From: Salegentibacter maritimus
GTDB taxonomy: Bacteria > Bacteroidota > Bacteroidia > Flavobacteriales > Flavobacteriaceae
Reading direction: 5' to 3'
Assembly (NCBI RefSeq): GCF_016236915.1
Contig: NZ_JAEHOK010000026.1
Location: 1-47,591 of the forward strand
DNA length: 47,591 nucleotides
Positions 9,117 to 18,560 of the stretch are shown piece by piece. Both the position numbers and the translations under genes were made by a program. The notes beneath the pieces were generated by a model. That model did no database searches and was not told the origin of the DNA. It was given only the letters and a program-made list of their open reading frames with translations. The first letter of the stretch is position 1, and every line of letters starts with the position of its first letter.

Positions 9117-12100
9117 ATGAAAAGACTAAACATTTTAATGTTTCTTTGCCTTTTGATGACAACTTGTATGTCTTTAGCGCAACAAGTAAAGCTCGAGGGC
9201 AGGGTTTCAGACACCTCTTCTCCTCTACCGGGTGCCACTGTAATGGAAAAAGGAACCTCGAATGCTGTTTCAACAGATTTTGACGGCAATTTTGAGTTAA
9301 CAACAAACAGTTCAAATCCTGTTTTGGTAATATCTTTTGTAGGATATAAAACCAAAGAACATAAAGTTACCAATAACAGCTTTATAGATATTACCCTGGA
9401 AATGGACACTCAATCATTGGAACAAATAGTTGTTGTGGGCTATGGAAAGAAAAAGAAAGTTAATTTATCAGGAGCTGTTGCCCAGGTTGAAGATGAATAT
9501 TTTAAAAGTAGACCTATTACTAATGCAGGATCAGCACTACAAGGTGCAATAGGAAATTTAAACGTAAATAACTCAAGTGGTCAACCCGGAGCAAGCCCTG
9601 ATTTTAATATAAGAGGTTACGAATCTATTTCTGGTGGTAGTCCTTTAATAGTTATTGACGGGGTTCCCACATCTACTCAGGATTTCAATTTGATCAATCC
9701 TAACGATATCGCCTCTGTATCTGTACTAAAAGATGCCGCATCGGCTGCTATTTATGGCTCTCGTGCCTCATTTGGAGTAATTTTAATTACAACAAAAGAA
9801 GCCTCTTCAAACAAATTAAAGCTACAGGTGAATTCTAATTTCAGTTTCAGATCGGTGACTAACCTACCTGAAATTGTAACCGATCCATATCAGGTAGCAA
9901 GTTATCGTGATGTAATGGCATCACCATTTTACGATTTATATTCAGATAATGCTCTTGAATATGCGCAACAGGTTTCTAATGATCCTGACACCCCTAATGT
10001 GAGGCTGGATGACCGAAATTCAAACAACTGGCAATATTTTGCACAGACTGACTGGTTTGATGAAGTTTACAATAGTTATTCAAGTACACAAAACCACAAC
10101 GTTACTTTATCCCAAAAAAAGGACAAAAGTAGTTTCTTGCTTGGTGCAGAAGCCTTTAAGCAAGAAGGTATGTTAAAATACAATAATGACATTTATAACA
10201 GATATAACCTAAGATCTAAACTTAACTTTAATGTAACCGATTGGTTAACAATAGGAAATAATACCTGGTTCAACGCAAACCAATACGACGAACCTACAGC
10301 AAATGCCTGGCTATTTTTCCATAATGTAAATAGGCAACCTTCTTTAACCCCTTTATTTAATCCTGATGGAAGTCCCACTTCAGGCTATGCAAATACCATT
10401 GGAGCGTTGGAGACTGGAAATAAAATAACCAAAGAGAGAACTTTCTTCACGAAATTCAACGCTCAATTAGATTTAATTAAAGATAAGTTCTTTGTTAATG
10501 CCGATGCCAGTTTCAGAAGAAAAAACAAAACAAATGAGACTTACCAGGTTCCCCTAGAATATAAATCTGGACCTAACAATGTTAGTAGAACAAGAAATAA
10601 TAGTTATGCCTCCTTTTATTCTTTAGATCTGGAGCAGAACAATTATAATATTTATGCCACCTACACCAATACTTTTAATAAAGCGCATTATTTAAATGCT
10701 ATAGTGGGATACAACCAGGAAGAGTTTTTTAATAACTATAAAGATGCCTATAAAAACGATCTTATTTCAGAGGAATTACCAACTGTGAACCTGGCCACAG
10801 GAACCTCAAACGCTAGCCAGGATTTATATTCCTGGGCCACTCAGGGACTCTTCTATAGACTTAATTATATTTTTAAAGACAAGTATATCGTAGAAACAAA
10901 CGGTCGTTATGATGGAAGTTCAAGATTTCCTAAAAAAGATCGATGGGCATTTAATCCATCTGTATCTGCCGGCTGGATTATTTCTAAAGAGAACTTCTTT
11001 AATGACGAAACATTTTTTAATCTACTAAAAGTTAGGGGATCATACGGTTCACTGGGCAATCAAAATATTAACGATGTATATCCCTATATTCCCTCATTAT
11101 CAACCCAGCAAACTTCTGCTATTCTAAACGGCGAACGTCCTACTTCAGTAATTAGTCCGGGGTTGGTCTCTTCTACCTTAACCTGGGAAACTGTAACAAC
11201 TTTAAACGCTGGTATAGACATGGGGCTTTTTTCAAATAAGCTTAATGTAGGTTTCGACTGGTACCGAAGATATACCAAAGATATGCTTACACAAGGTAAA
11301 GATCTTCCTTCTGTTTTAGGCACTAATGAACCTTTAGAAAATGCTGCTGACCTAGTTACTAAAGGCTGGGAAACTGAAATTAGTTGGAAAGATCAGTTTA
11401 AATTAGGAGGTGATGATTTTAGGTATAATGTTCGTTTCAATCTTGCCGACAACAGAACATTTATTGAGAAATTTGACAATCCTGCGGGATCCTTGAACAA
11501 ATACTATGTTGGAAAAGAGATTGGTGAAATATGGGGATTAACAACATTAGGATATTTTCAAAGCAACGAAGAGGTAAGTAATTCTCCAAATCAAACTGCT
11601 GTAGCATCCTACCCCAGTCAACGTCCTATTGAAGCCGGAGACATAAAATTTGCAGATTTAAATGGTGATGGAGAAATAAACGGAGGCGAATGGACTTTAG
11701 AAAATCATGGGGATTACAAGCTTATTGGAAACTCTACCCCTCGCTATACTTTTGGACTTGATTTAAATGCGAATTGGAATAACTTTGATTTAAGAATGTT
11801 TTTCCAGGGAGTTGGAAAAAGAGATTGGTATCCTGGAGCAGGAAATCACTATTTCTGGGGTATATATGCCCAACCGTGGGCTAGTGTAACTCAAAAAAAC
11901 CTTGACCATTGGACCCCTGAAAATCCAAACGCATATTTCCCAAGGCCTAAATCATATGTTGCTGAAACAAATAAAGAATTAGGGATCTCACAAACAAAAT
12001 ATCTACAAGATGCTGCTTATATAAGAATGAAAAATATCACCCTGGGCTATACAGTTCCTAAAGGTGCATTTAAAAATACATCTATCAGCAATGTCCGTAT

Positions 12101-12230
12101 ATATCTTAGTGGGGAAAATTTATTCGAAATCACAAACCTATACGAATACCTAGATCCCGAAATATTAGGTTCCACAACAGCCTATCCGTTCCAGAAAACA
12201 TACTCGGTAGGTGCTTCAATAAACTTTTAA
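9117..12230 (+). CDS. SusC/RagA-like TonB-dependent outer-membrane receptor
   Basis: This 1037-residue outer-membrane importer works with the SusD-like lipoprotein encoded 10 bp downstream. It has a signal peptide (cleavage near residue 21, MSLAQ) and a CarboxypepD-regulatory-like domain (about 25-97; ISFVGYKTKE). A TonB-box-like stretch follows (EQIVVVGYG, 102-110), then the plug domain with SPLIVIDGVP and VLKDAASAAIYGSRA. The rest is a 22-strand barrel ending in the aromatic C-terminus GASINF. SusC proteins are usually linked to glycans. Here every enzyme gene downstream is a phosphodiesterase or phosphonate enzyme and none is a glycoside hydrolase, so I infer a phosphonate- or phosphodiester-containing ligand. 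Substrate specificity cannot be read from the sequence. Confidence 0.95.
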   Translation: MKRLNILMFLCLLMTTCMSLAQQVKLEGRVSDTSSPLPGATVMEKGTSNAVSTDFDGNFELTTNSSNPVLVISFVGYKTKEHKVTNNSFIDITLEMDTQSLEQIVVVGYGKKKKVNLSGAVAQVEDEYFKSRPITNAGSALQGAIGNLNVNNSSGQPGASPDFNIRGYESISGGSPLIVIDGVPTSTQDFNLINPNDIASVSVLKDAASAAIYGSRASFGVILITTKEASSNKLKLQVNSNFSFRSVTNLPEIVTDPYQVASYRDVMASPFYDLYSDNALEYAQQVSNDPDTPNVRLDDRNSNNWQYFAQTDWFDEVYNSYSSTQNHNVTLSQKKDKSSFLLGAEAFKQEGMLKYNNDIYNRYNLRSKLNFNVTDWLTIGNNTWFNANQYDEPTANAWLFFHNVNRQPSLTPLFNPDGSPTSGYANTIGALETGNKITKERTFFTKFNAQLDLIKDKFFVNADASFRRKNKTNETYQVPLEYKSGPNNVSRTRNNSYASFYSLDLEQNNYNIYATYTNTFNKAHYLNAIVGYNQEEFFNNYKDAYKNDLISEELPTVNLATGTSNASQDLYSWATQGLFYRLNYIFKDKYIVETNGRYDGSSRFPKKDRWAFNPSVSAGWIISKENFFNDETFFNLLKVRGSYGSLGNQNINDVYPYIPSLSTQQTSAILNGERPTSVISPGLVSSTLTWETVTTLNAGIDMGLFSNKLNVGFDWYRRYTKDMLTQGKDLPSVLGTNEPLENAADLVTKGWETEISWKDQFKLGGDDFRYNVRFNLADNRTFIEKFDNPAGSLNKYYVGKEIGEIWGLTTLGYFQSNEEVSNSPNQTAVASYPSQRPIEAGDIKFADLNGDGEINGGEWTLENHGDYKLIGNSTPRYTFGLDLNANWNNFDLRMFFQGVGKRDWYPGAGNHYFWGIYAQPWASVTQKNLDHWTPENPNAYFPRPKSYVAETNKELGISQTKYLQDAAYIRMKNITLGYTVPKGAFKNTSISNVRIYLSGENLFEITNLYEYLDPEILGSTTAYPFQKTYSVGASINF

Positions 12231-12240
12231 TATTAAAATC

Positions 12241-14022
12241 ATGAAAAAAATACTATTATATATATCAGCCCTTGCACTATTATTACAGGGATGCGAAGAT
12301 GATTTCCTGGATCGAATTCCCGAAACTGATATTACAGGAGAAAACTTTTTTAACAATCCTAAAGATCTCGAAACTTATACAAATGAATTCTATGACTATT
12401 TAGGAGTTAGTACCAGTGATTATTCTACAGATAATATGGCTCAGTATTCTCAGGGAAGTGAACTTGAAGATAAGCTACGAGGAACTATTTCTCCTGAGAC
12501 AGTTAATGGAGGCTGGAATTGGGCCCAACTAAGAAACATCAATTATCTTTTAACAAATTACAGGGAAGCAGAAGGCGATAAAAGCGAAATTAATCATTAT
12601 GTGGGGATTGCAAAATATTTCAGAGCCCGATTTTATATTGCTAAAATTAAGCGTTTTGGAAGCGTGCCCTGGTATTCTAAACCAATTGAAACCGGAGATG
12701 AGAACCTCTTATATAAACCTAATGATTCGAGAGAACTTGTGGTTGACTCGATTATGTCAGATCTTGAATTTGCAGTTAAACATATAAATGAAAGCTCAGA
12801 TAAAACAAGATTAAGCAAGTGGGCTGTTATGGCTGAATTATCCAGGTTTTGTTTATACGAGGGGACTTTCCGAAAATATCATGACGAAATCAGTATTGAT
12901 GATTCTGAACGCTTTCTAAACCGAGCAGCTTCAGCGGCCAATGAGATAATTAGTAGTGGTAATTTTAGTCTTTATAGCACCGGAAATGCTTCAGAAGATT
13001 ATAGAAACCTATTTGCCATGGAAAACCAAAGTAGCAATCCTGAAGCAATTATGTACTTAGATTATAACTCAAGTGAACGCACCAACCAAAATGGGGTTGT
13101 GTTTGATTATTATTGGGGATTGAGCAAATCTTTGGCTGATTCATATCTTATGGCTGATGGAACATCTTTTACTGCATCAGTAAATAACGAGCAAAAAAGC
13201 ATCACTGAAATTTTTAAAAACAGAGACCCAAGAATGGCTCAAACAATAATGGCACCAGGTTATACTCGCCCCGGATCTCCTTCTGCGTTTGTGACCAGGC
13301 TATCATACGGTGGTTACAATCAGATCAAGTTTTGGCCAAAAGAAGAAAATAAATTAGGCTGGCAGCGTTCTTATAATGACTTAATGATTTACCGTTATAG
13401 CGAAGTGCTACTAAACTATGCCGAAGCAAAGGCAGAACTTGGAATAATCGCTCAGGCAGATATTGATAAAAGTATTAATAAGCTAAGAGACAGAGTTGGA
13501 ATGCCTCATTTAGACATAGCTTCAGCAAATTCATCCTTAGACCCAGCCCTTGTTAAGCAATATCCTAATATTGAAGGAGAAAACCAGGGCCTTATACTCG
13601 AACTTAGAAGGGAAAGACGCGTAGAGTTGGCTTGCGAAGGATTTAGGGAGCAAGATATGTATCGATGGAAAGCAGGTACCACCATGGCAAAGCCACAATT
13701 TGGAATTTATATCTCCGAACTTGGCGAACACGACGTAACAGGCGATGGAATACCAGATATTGCTGTACTAAACTCACCTGATGAAACTTCACCAATCAAT
13801 GATGTTCCAGATTCAGTGAAAAGTACGCTCGCCATCTATTATTTGAATGAAGAAGGTGCGCCTACAGACCTATATCTAAGTAATGGAAATCAAGGCTTTA
13901 TTGGTTTTAACCAAGACAATAATGTTCCTAAGTCGTTTATAGAGCCACAATATTATTATTATCCCATACCTTTAAATGAATTGGTTTTAAACCCTAATTT
14001 AGAGCAGCCCACAGGCTGGTAA
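12241..14022 (+). CDS. SusD/RagB-like nutrient-binding outer-membrane lipoprotein
   Basis: This 593-residue surface lipoprotein caps the SusC barrel and captures the ligand. A lipoprotein signal peptide ends in LLQGC (Cys18), followed by acidic residues (EDD) that match the Bacteroidota surface-export rule. The N-terminal SusD-like domain (FLDRIPETDITGENFF) and the C-terminal RagB/SusD half (YRYSEVLLNYAEAKAELG; LRRERRVELACEGFREQDMYRWKAG; ending QPTGW) are both clear. It starts 10 bp after the susC-like gene and so is cotranscribed. A hairpin follows at 14044-14072, before the metallophosphoesterase gene. Confidence 0.95.
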   Translation: MKKILLYISALALLLQGCEDDFLDRIPETDITGENFFNNPKDLETYTNEFYDYLGVSTSDYSTDNMAQYSQGSELEDKLRGTISPETVNGGWNWAQLRNINYLLTNYREAEGDKSEINHYVGIAKYFRARFYIAKIKRFGSVPWYSKPIETGDENLLYKPNDSRELVVDSIMSDLEFAVKHINESSDKTRLSKWAVMAELSRFCLYEGTFRKYHDEISIDDSERFLNRAASAANEIISSGNFSLYSTGNASEDYRNLFAMENQSSNPEAIMYLDYNSSERTNQNGVVFDYYWGLSKSLADSYLMADGTSFTASVNNEQKSITEIFKNRDPRMAQTIMAPGYTRPGSPSAFVTRLSYGGYNQIKFWPKEENKLGWQRSYNDLMIYRYSEVLLNYAEAKAELGIIAQADIDKSINKLRDRVGMPHLDIASANSSLDPALVKQYPNIEGENQGLILELRRERRVELACEGFREQDMYRWKAGTTMAKPQFGIYISELGEHDVTGDGIPDIAVLNSPDETSPINDVPDSVKSTLAIYYLNEEGAPTDLYLSNGNQGFIGFNQDNNVPKSFIEPQYYYYPIPLNELVLNPNLEQPTGW

Positions 14023-14043
14023 AAATTAATTGAAATTATAATT

Positions 14044-14072
14044 GCAAAGCCTGTTATATAGGCTTTGCTTTA
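14044..14072 (+). terminator. Hairpin between susD-like and metallophosphoesterase genes (terminator or attenuator)
   Basis: GCAAAGCCT (14044-14052) pairs with AGGCTTTGC (14060-14068) around a 7-nt loop, followed by TTTATTT. The tail is short and interrupted, so partial termination, giving more SusCD than enzyme transcript, is plausible. Confidence 0.55.
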
Positions 14073-14084
14073 TTTAAAATTATT

Positions 14085-16577
14085 ATGAAAAAATTACCCT
14101 ATTATATCAGTCTTATACTTGCAAACATTTTTTTTCTTACGGCAAGTGCCCAGGTTCAGGGAGTTGTTTATAAAGATGATAATGGAAATGGAAAAAAAGA
14201 CGAAAAAGAAAGAGGCATTGAAGGGGCCATTTTATCTAACGGCCTTCATGTTGTAAAAACAAATAAAGAAGGGGAATTCTTTTTACCTAAATGGGAAAAG
14301 GCACGCTTTGTAACCCTATATCCTAATGCTAATCACGCAGTAAAAAAACGTTACATTCATATAGAAGATGATATTAAAAGTTATGATTTTGCAATAGAAG
14401 AAAAGGAAAAGAGAAAAAAAGTTAGTTTTATTCAAATATCAGATACCGAAACCTATGAGTATAAAGAATGGTTAAATGATCTTAAAAGATATTCAGACAA
14501 TACAAGACCCGATTTTATAATTCATTCAGGAGATATCTGTTATGAGTCGGGAATAGAATGGCATGCAAAAGAAGTTACTACACAAACCATTGGAACGCCC
14601 GTTTACTACAGCCTGGGAAACCACGATCTTGTTAAGGGAGCTTACGGAGAGGAGTTTTTTGAAAAGCATTTTGGCCCTGCATGGTATGCATTTGAAGAAG
14701 GAAATTCCCTGTATGTAATTACTCCTATGATGAGTGGGGACTACGCCCCAAGCTATACCCGTAAAGAAATTGGAGTATGGCTACAAAATTTACTGAACAC
14801 CTATCCTGAAAAACAGCCTAAATACTTTTTTAACCACGACCTTCTTACAAACGGTGAGAATTTTGATTTTAAGATCGATGAAAAAAGTTCTATTCATTTA
14901 AACGACTATAATCTCAAAGCATGGCTTTTTGGCCATTGGCATATAAACATGACCAAAACCCATGGCACATCTAAAATTAAATCTTACGCTACTACAACGG
15001 CTGCTAAAGGAGGTATAGATCATTCTCCCTCATCTTTTCGTGTCGTAAATGTAGATGAACAGGGGAATAGTTCCTCGAATTTAAAATGGACATTTGTAGA
15101 CAATATTATACAGATTGTTTCCCCACATAAAGACAAAGCTTTTAAAAATCCCGACGGGCACATTGATATATCGGTCAATATATATTCCTCAAAGGCTGAT
15201 GTAGATAGTGTTACTTACAATATTTATGATGATAATGGATTAAACTGGAGTTCAGCCAGAAACAAAAAGCTAAACCAGATGGTCAAAAATTCAGACTGGA
15301 ACTGGTCAACTCATTATTCTCCCAAACAACAATCTCCATCTTTTACGGTAGCCATTGAAGCATATTTGAATAACGGAGAAGTATTATACAGAAAAAAAAC
15401 ATTTTCTATAAAAGAAACATCACCTAACCAGACAACTAATGGATTATGGTATAATCTGGGAGGAAACCCTCAACACGACGCTGTAAGCAATATTCAACAT
15501 TCAAAAAACTACGACTTAGCCTGGGTTAAAAACGTTAATGGAAATATTTACATGAGTTCTCCTGTATTATATAAAAACAATGTTCTTACCGCCAGTTTTG
15601 ATGACAACAACGCTACTGATAATTATATTGTATGTTATAATGCTTCAACCGGTAAAAAACGGTGGAAGTATCAAACAAAAAATGGGATTAAAAACCAAAT
15701 GATTATTTCCGAAGGTATAGTTATCGCTACCGATTTACAAGGTTTTGTATACGCTATCGACATAGAAACAGGAAAAGTAAAATGGGAAAAAGACCTCAAC
15801 TATAATAGGTTACCGGCGCTTATTTCCGGAACTGTAACAAAAAACAATATTGTCTATACAGGATTTGGCAATACCCTTTCTGCTCTTGATACCAGAACCG
15901 GAAAAACAATATGGACCAATCAGGAATGGAATGGAGGTCAGGGCTCTACACCTACTATGACGATTGCGGATAATATTCTTGTTACATCATCAAACTGGAA
16001 TGGCCTTTACGGGCATGATTTAAAAACAGGGAAACTCTTATGGAAGAGAAGCGATAAAGGCTTACGTTTTAGAAATGGAAATGTTCTTTACAAAGAGAAT
16101 ACTTTATGGGTTGCAGAAAACGATGGCGACAACGGAACTATTCATTTACTAAATCCCGATACCGGAAAAACTATTAAGACCATCAATACCCTTATGAACA
16201 ATAAAAGTACAACGACCCCTATTGTTACAAATAAGAATATTTATATCGCAGGATCAGACCCGGGAATTGCAGCTATAGAACGAAAAACAGGAAGAAAAAT
16301 ATGGGAACACGAAGTACTACCTGCCATATTCTATACCCCCCAATACTTTTCTGACCAACAACGTAGTATTGAATCAACCCCTATTTTAGTTGGTAATGAA
16401 TTAATTTTTGGTGCTATGGATGGATGGCTCTATAAATTAAATGCAACAACAGGGGCTACAACCTGGAAAACTTATTTAGGTTCCCCTGTTTTAACATCTG
16501 CGGCAATAACCAAAGATGGTTTCTTTATATGCGATTTCGCCGGTAATATCTATTACTTTAAAAATAAACAAAACTAA
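14085..16577 (+). CDS. Secreted calcineurin-like metallophosphoesterase fused to a PQQ-type beta-propeller
   Basis: 830 residues. A signal peptide ends near residue 22 (TASAQ). Residues 25-105 form a small SdrD-B or MetallophosN-like beta domain (YKDDNGNGKKDEKERGIEGA). Residues 113-330 form the metallophosphoesterase, with metal ligands Asp120 (QISDTE), Asp150 (HSGDICYE), Asn179-His180-Asp181 (GNHD), His251 (FNHD) and His284/His286 (GHWH). The usual first-motif DxH is DTE here. Residues about 460-830 hold PQQ-like propeller repeats with seven TG-x3-W-type turns (TGKKRWKY, TGKVKWEK, TGKTIW, TGKLLWK, TGKTIK, TGRKIW, TGATTW). Known relatives hydrolyse phosphomono- or diesters outside the cytoplasm. 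I infer that this enzyme releases the phosphonate head group from an ester or lipid. The propeller may bind the polymer or a partner. It is probably in the SusCD operon. Confidence 0.88.
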   Translation: MKKLPYYISLILANIFFLTASAQVQGVVYKDDNGNGKKDEKERGIEGAILSNGLHVVKTNKEGEFFLPKWEKARFVTLYPNANHAVKKRYIHIEDDIKSYDFAIEEKEKRKKVSFIQISDTETYEYKEWLNDLKRYSDNTRPDFIIHSGDICYESGIEWHAKEVTTQTIGTPVYYSLGNHDLVKGAYGEEFFEKHFGPAWYAFEEGNSLYVITPMMSGDYAPSYTRKEIGVWLQNLLNTYPEKQPKYFFNHDLLTNGENFDFKIDEKSSIHLNDYNLKAWLFGHWHINMTKTHGTSKIKSYATTTAAKGGIDHSPSSFRVVNVDEQGNSSSNLKWTFVDNIIQIVSPHKDKAFKNPDGHIDISVNIYSSKADVDSVTYNIYDDNGLNWSSARNKKLNQMVKNSDWNWSTHYSPKQQSPSFTVAIEAYLNNGEVLYRKKTFSIKETSPNQTTNGLWYNLGGNPQHDAVSNIQHSKNYDLAWVKNVNGNIYMSSPVLYKNNVLTASFDDNNATDNYIVCYNASTGKKRWKYQTKNGIKNQMIISEGIVIATDLQGFVYAIDIETGKVKWEKDLNYNRLPALISGTVTKNNIVYTGFGNTLSALDTRTGKTIWTNQEWNGGQGSTPTMTIADNILVTSSNWNGLYGHDLKTGKLLWKRSDKGLRFRNGNVLYKENTLWVAENDGDNGTIHLLNPDTGKTIKTINTLMNNKSTTTPIVTNKNIYIAGSDPGIAAIERKTGRKIWEHEVLPAIFYTPQYFSDQQRSIESTPILVGNELIFGAMDGWLYKLNATTGATTWKTYLGSPVLTSAAITKDGFFICDFAGNIYYFKNKQN

Positions 16578-16610
16578 TACTAATTCATCCCTAAAAAAAA
16601 CAAGCACATA

Positions 16611-16623
16611 GTTAAGATTTAAC
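16611..16623. promoter_or_regulatory. Palindrome next to the promoter of the oxidoreductase operon
   Basis: GTTAAGATTTAAC is GTTAA and TTAAC arms around GAT, ending one base before the -33 TTG. This position suits an operator, but nothing ties it to a particular regulator. Confidence 0.3.
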
Positions 16624-16624
16624 A

Positions 16625-16654
16625 TTGCTAAACAATTCAAATTTTTAATATTTG
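16625..16654 (+). promoter_or_regulatory. Candidate promoter of the FAD oxidoreductase-phosphonatase operon
   Basis: TTG (16625-16627), then 19 nt, then AATATTTG (16647-16654), followed by the ATG at 16702. The same layout and -7 box occur before clpC. It suggests that the two catabolic genes can be transcribed separately from SusCD. Confidence 0.5.
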
Positions 16655-16701
16655 TAAATTATTTTTACAATTAATAAATTTAGGGTGTTTATTTAAAACC
16701 A

Positions 16702-17856
16702 ATGCAGAAACAATATGATTTAATAATAATAGGTGGTGGAGTGTTAGGAACATTTCACGCCTATCATGCTCTCAAGAAAGGTTTAAAAGTTGCCTTGATT
16801 GAAAAAAATATTCAGCCAATGGGTGCTACGGTCAGAAACTTTGGTCAGGTAGTACCATCGGGTATGGACAGCAAATGGCAAGCATACGGAAGACGCAGTC
16901 TTGAAATATATAAAAGTATTCAATCTGAATACGATATTTCAGCCAGACAAAACGGTACTGTATATATAGCCTCAAATGAGGAGGAACTCCAACTATTAGA
17001 AGAACTCTACAGTATTAACAAAAGAAATAACTATAAATCTTTACTTCTCACTAAGGAAGAATGTTTAAGAAAATATCCAGGATTGCGAAGTAATTATGTA
17101 ATTGCCGGATTATTTTTTCCAGACGAAATTACTGTAGAGCCGAGGCTTATGATTACAAGGCTACATAAATACCTAATTGATAAATTGGGTCTTGAAGTAA
17201 TGAACAATCTTAATGTATTACATTGCGAACCGTTACAGGGTCGGGTTGAGATAACCACCTCTATGAATAAAACTTTAAAAGCTTCTAAGGTAATTATCTG
17301 TAACGGAAATGACTTTAAAACCCTGTACCCTGAAGTTTTTGAAACCAGTAATCTTGAAGTTTGCAAACTACAGATGATGCAAACCAAACCTCTAAAGAAC
17401 TACCAGCTACCAGGCTCTATTCTTACAGGTTGGACCGTTAGAAGATATGAAAGTTTTTCTGAATGCCCATCTTTTAAAGGGATTAAAGCTAAAGAGCCTG
17501 AAACATCTTTTCAAAAGAAATGGGGCGTACATATCCTGTTTAAGCAAGCTACCGATGGTTCTGTTATTATTGGAGACTCTCATGAATATGCCGATGCAAA
17601 AAACGCCGATGCACTTGGCTTTGATTTAAATATGGAATTAGATGAGTTTATGCTTAACGAAGCAAAAAAAATAATAGCGCTTCCAAATTTTGAAATTGCA
17701 AAACGATGGTATGGCAACTACTCACAATGTAAAAATACAGATATATTCACCTATGATGTAGATGACAATATTCATATTATAACTGGAATAGGTGGCAAAG
17801 GGATGACTGGCAGTGCTGGTTTTTCAGAAGAAAATATTAAATCAATTTATAAGTAA
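16702..17856 (+). CDS. FAD-dependent amine oxidoreductase of the phosphonate-associated (TIGR03364-type) family
   Basis: 384 residues of DAO/glycine-oxidase fold. The FAD-binding Rossmann motif is IIIGGGVLG (Gly11-Gly16), followed by VALIEKN for the adenosine ribose. GATVRNFGQV (about residue 50) and the C-terminal ITGIGGKGMTGSAG loop contact FAD. The TIGR03364 group has been noted as syntenic with PhnX-like phosphonatases and proposed to deaminate an aminophosphonate to the aldehyde oxidatively. The neighbour here is exactly such a phosphonatase, beginning 2 bp after this stop codon. The proposed reaction is aminoalkylphosphonate (2-aminoethylphosphonate, or a hydroxylated or N-methylated relative) + O2 + H2O to phosphono-aldehyde. 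The enzyme is cytoplasmic, with no signal peptide. The precise substrate is inferred. Confidence 0.85.
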   Translation: MQKQYDLIIIGGGVLGTFHAYHALKKGLKVALIEKNIQPMGATVRNFGQVVPSGMDSKWQAYGRRSLEIYKSIQSEYDISARQNGTVYIASNEEELQLLEELYSINKRNNYKSLLLTKEECLRKYPGLRSNYVIAGLFFPDEITVEPRLMITRLHKYLIDKLGLEVMNNLNVLHCEPLQGRVEITTSMNKTLKASKVIICNGNDFKTLYPEVFETSNLEVCKLQMMQTKPLKNYQLPGSILTGWTVRRYESFSECPSFKGIKAKEPETSFQKKWGVHILFKQATDGSVIIGDSHEYADAKNADALGFDLNMELDEFMLNEAKKIIALPNFEIAKRWYGNYSQCKNTDIFTYDVDDNIHIITGIGGKGMTGSAGFSEENIKSIYK

Positions 17857-17858
17857 AA

Positions 17859-18536
17859 ATGAGCGATCAAAAAATTGAACTTGTTGTTTTTGACATGGCA
17901 GGAACAACCGTAGATGAAAATAATGTAGTATACAAAACTTTAAGAAAAGCCATCCATAACACAGGTTATGATTTCTCTCTTGAATTTGTTCTTGAACATG
18001 GGGCCGGAAAGGAAAAAAAACAAGCCATTATTGATATTCTTGCCAAAGCAGAAGTTTATGATACAAATTTAGCAGAAAAGGCCTTTGAAGATTTTAAGGA
18101 GCTTCTAAAAAGTGCCTATGAAGATTTAAATTTATCGACCTATAAAGGCACAAAAGAACTTTTTATCTATCTAAAGAACAAGGGGATTAAAGTGGCACTG
18201 AATACGGGATATGATTCCAAAACAGCTAATCTATTGATAGATAAATTGGGTTGGGAGCCTGGAAAGGATATCGATTTATTGGTTACTGCATCTGATGTAG
18301 AAAACGGAAGGCCAAATGCCGATATGATTACGTTAATTATGGATAAACTTAAAGTCTCGAATTCTCAAAGTGTGGTTAAAGTGGGTGATTCTATCATAGA
18401 TATTGAAGAAGGTAAAAATGCAAATTGTATCTATTCTATTGGGGTAACTACTGGCGCCCATACCAGAGACCAACTTCAAAAGGCAAGTCCAGATTATATA
18501 ATAGATTCCCTTCCAGAATTAAAAGCTATCTTATAA
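17859..18536 (+). CDS. PhnX-like phosphonatase (HAD superfamily, TIGR03351-type)
   Basis: 225 residues. The first motif is FDMAGTTVD, with Asp12 and Ala14 in place of the usual DxD, which is the mark of phosphonoacetaldehyde hydrolase (PhnX) and its close relatives. In the cap domain GAGKEKK gives Gly50-x-x-Lys53, a good candidate for the Schiff-base lysine that PhnX uses to break the C-P bond. Motif II lies in ALNTGYDSK, and the motif III lysine is replaced by Arg in ENGRPNADM, again as in PhnX. Acidic motif IV is KVGDSIIDIEEG. The expected reaction is phosphono-aldehyde + H2O to aldehyde + phosphate. It is translationally coupled to the FAD oxidoreductase, which would supply the aldehyde. 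I leave the symbol blank because the substrate may differ from phosphonoacetaldehyde. Confidence 0.88.
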   Translation: MSDQKIELVVFDMAGTTVDENNVVYKTLRKAIHNTGYDFSLEFVLEHGAGKEKKQAIIDILAKAEVYDTNLAEKAFEDFKELLKSAYEDLNLSTYKGTKELFIYLKNKGIKVALNTGYDSKTANLLIDKLGWEPGKDIDLLVTASDVENGRPNADMITLIMDKLKVSNSQSVVKVGDSIIDIEEGKNANCIYSIGVTTGAHTRDQLQKASPDYIIDSLPELKAIL

Positions 18537-18560
18537 TATAAGACTTATATTTTTTTGATG

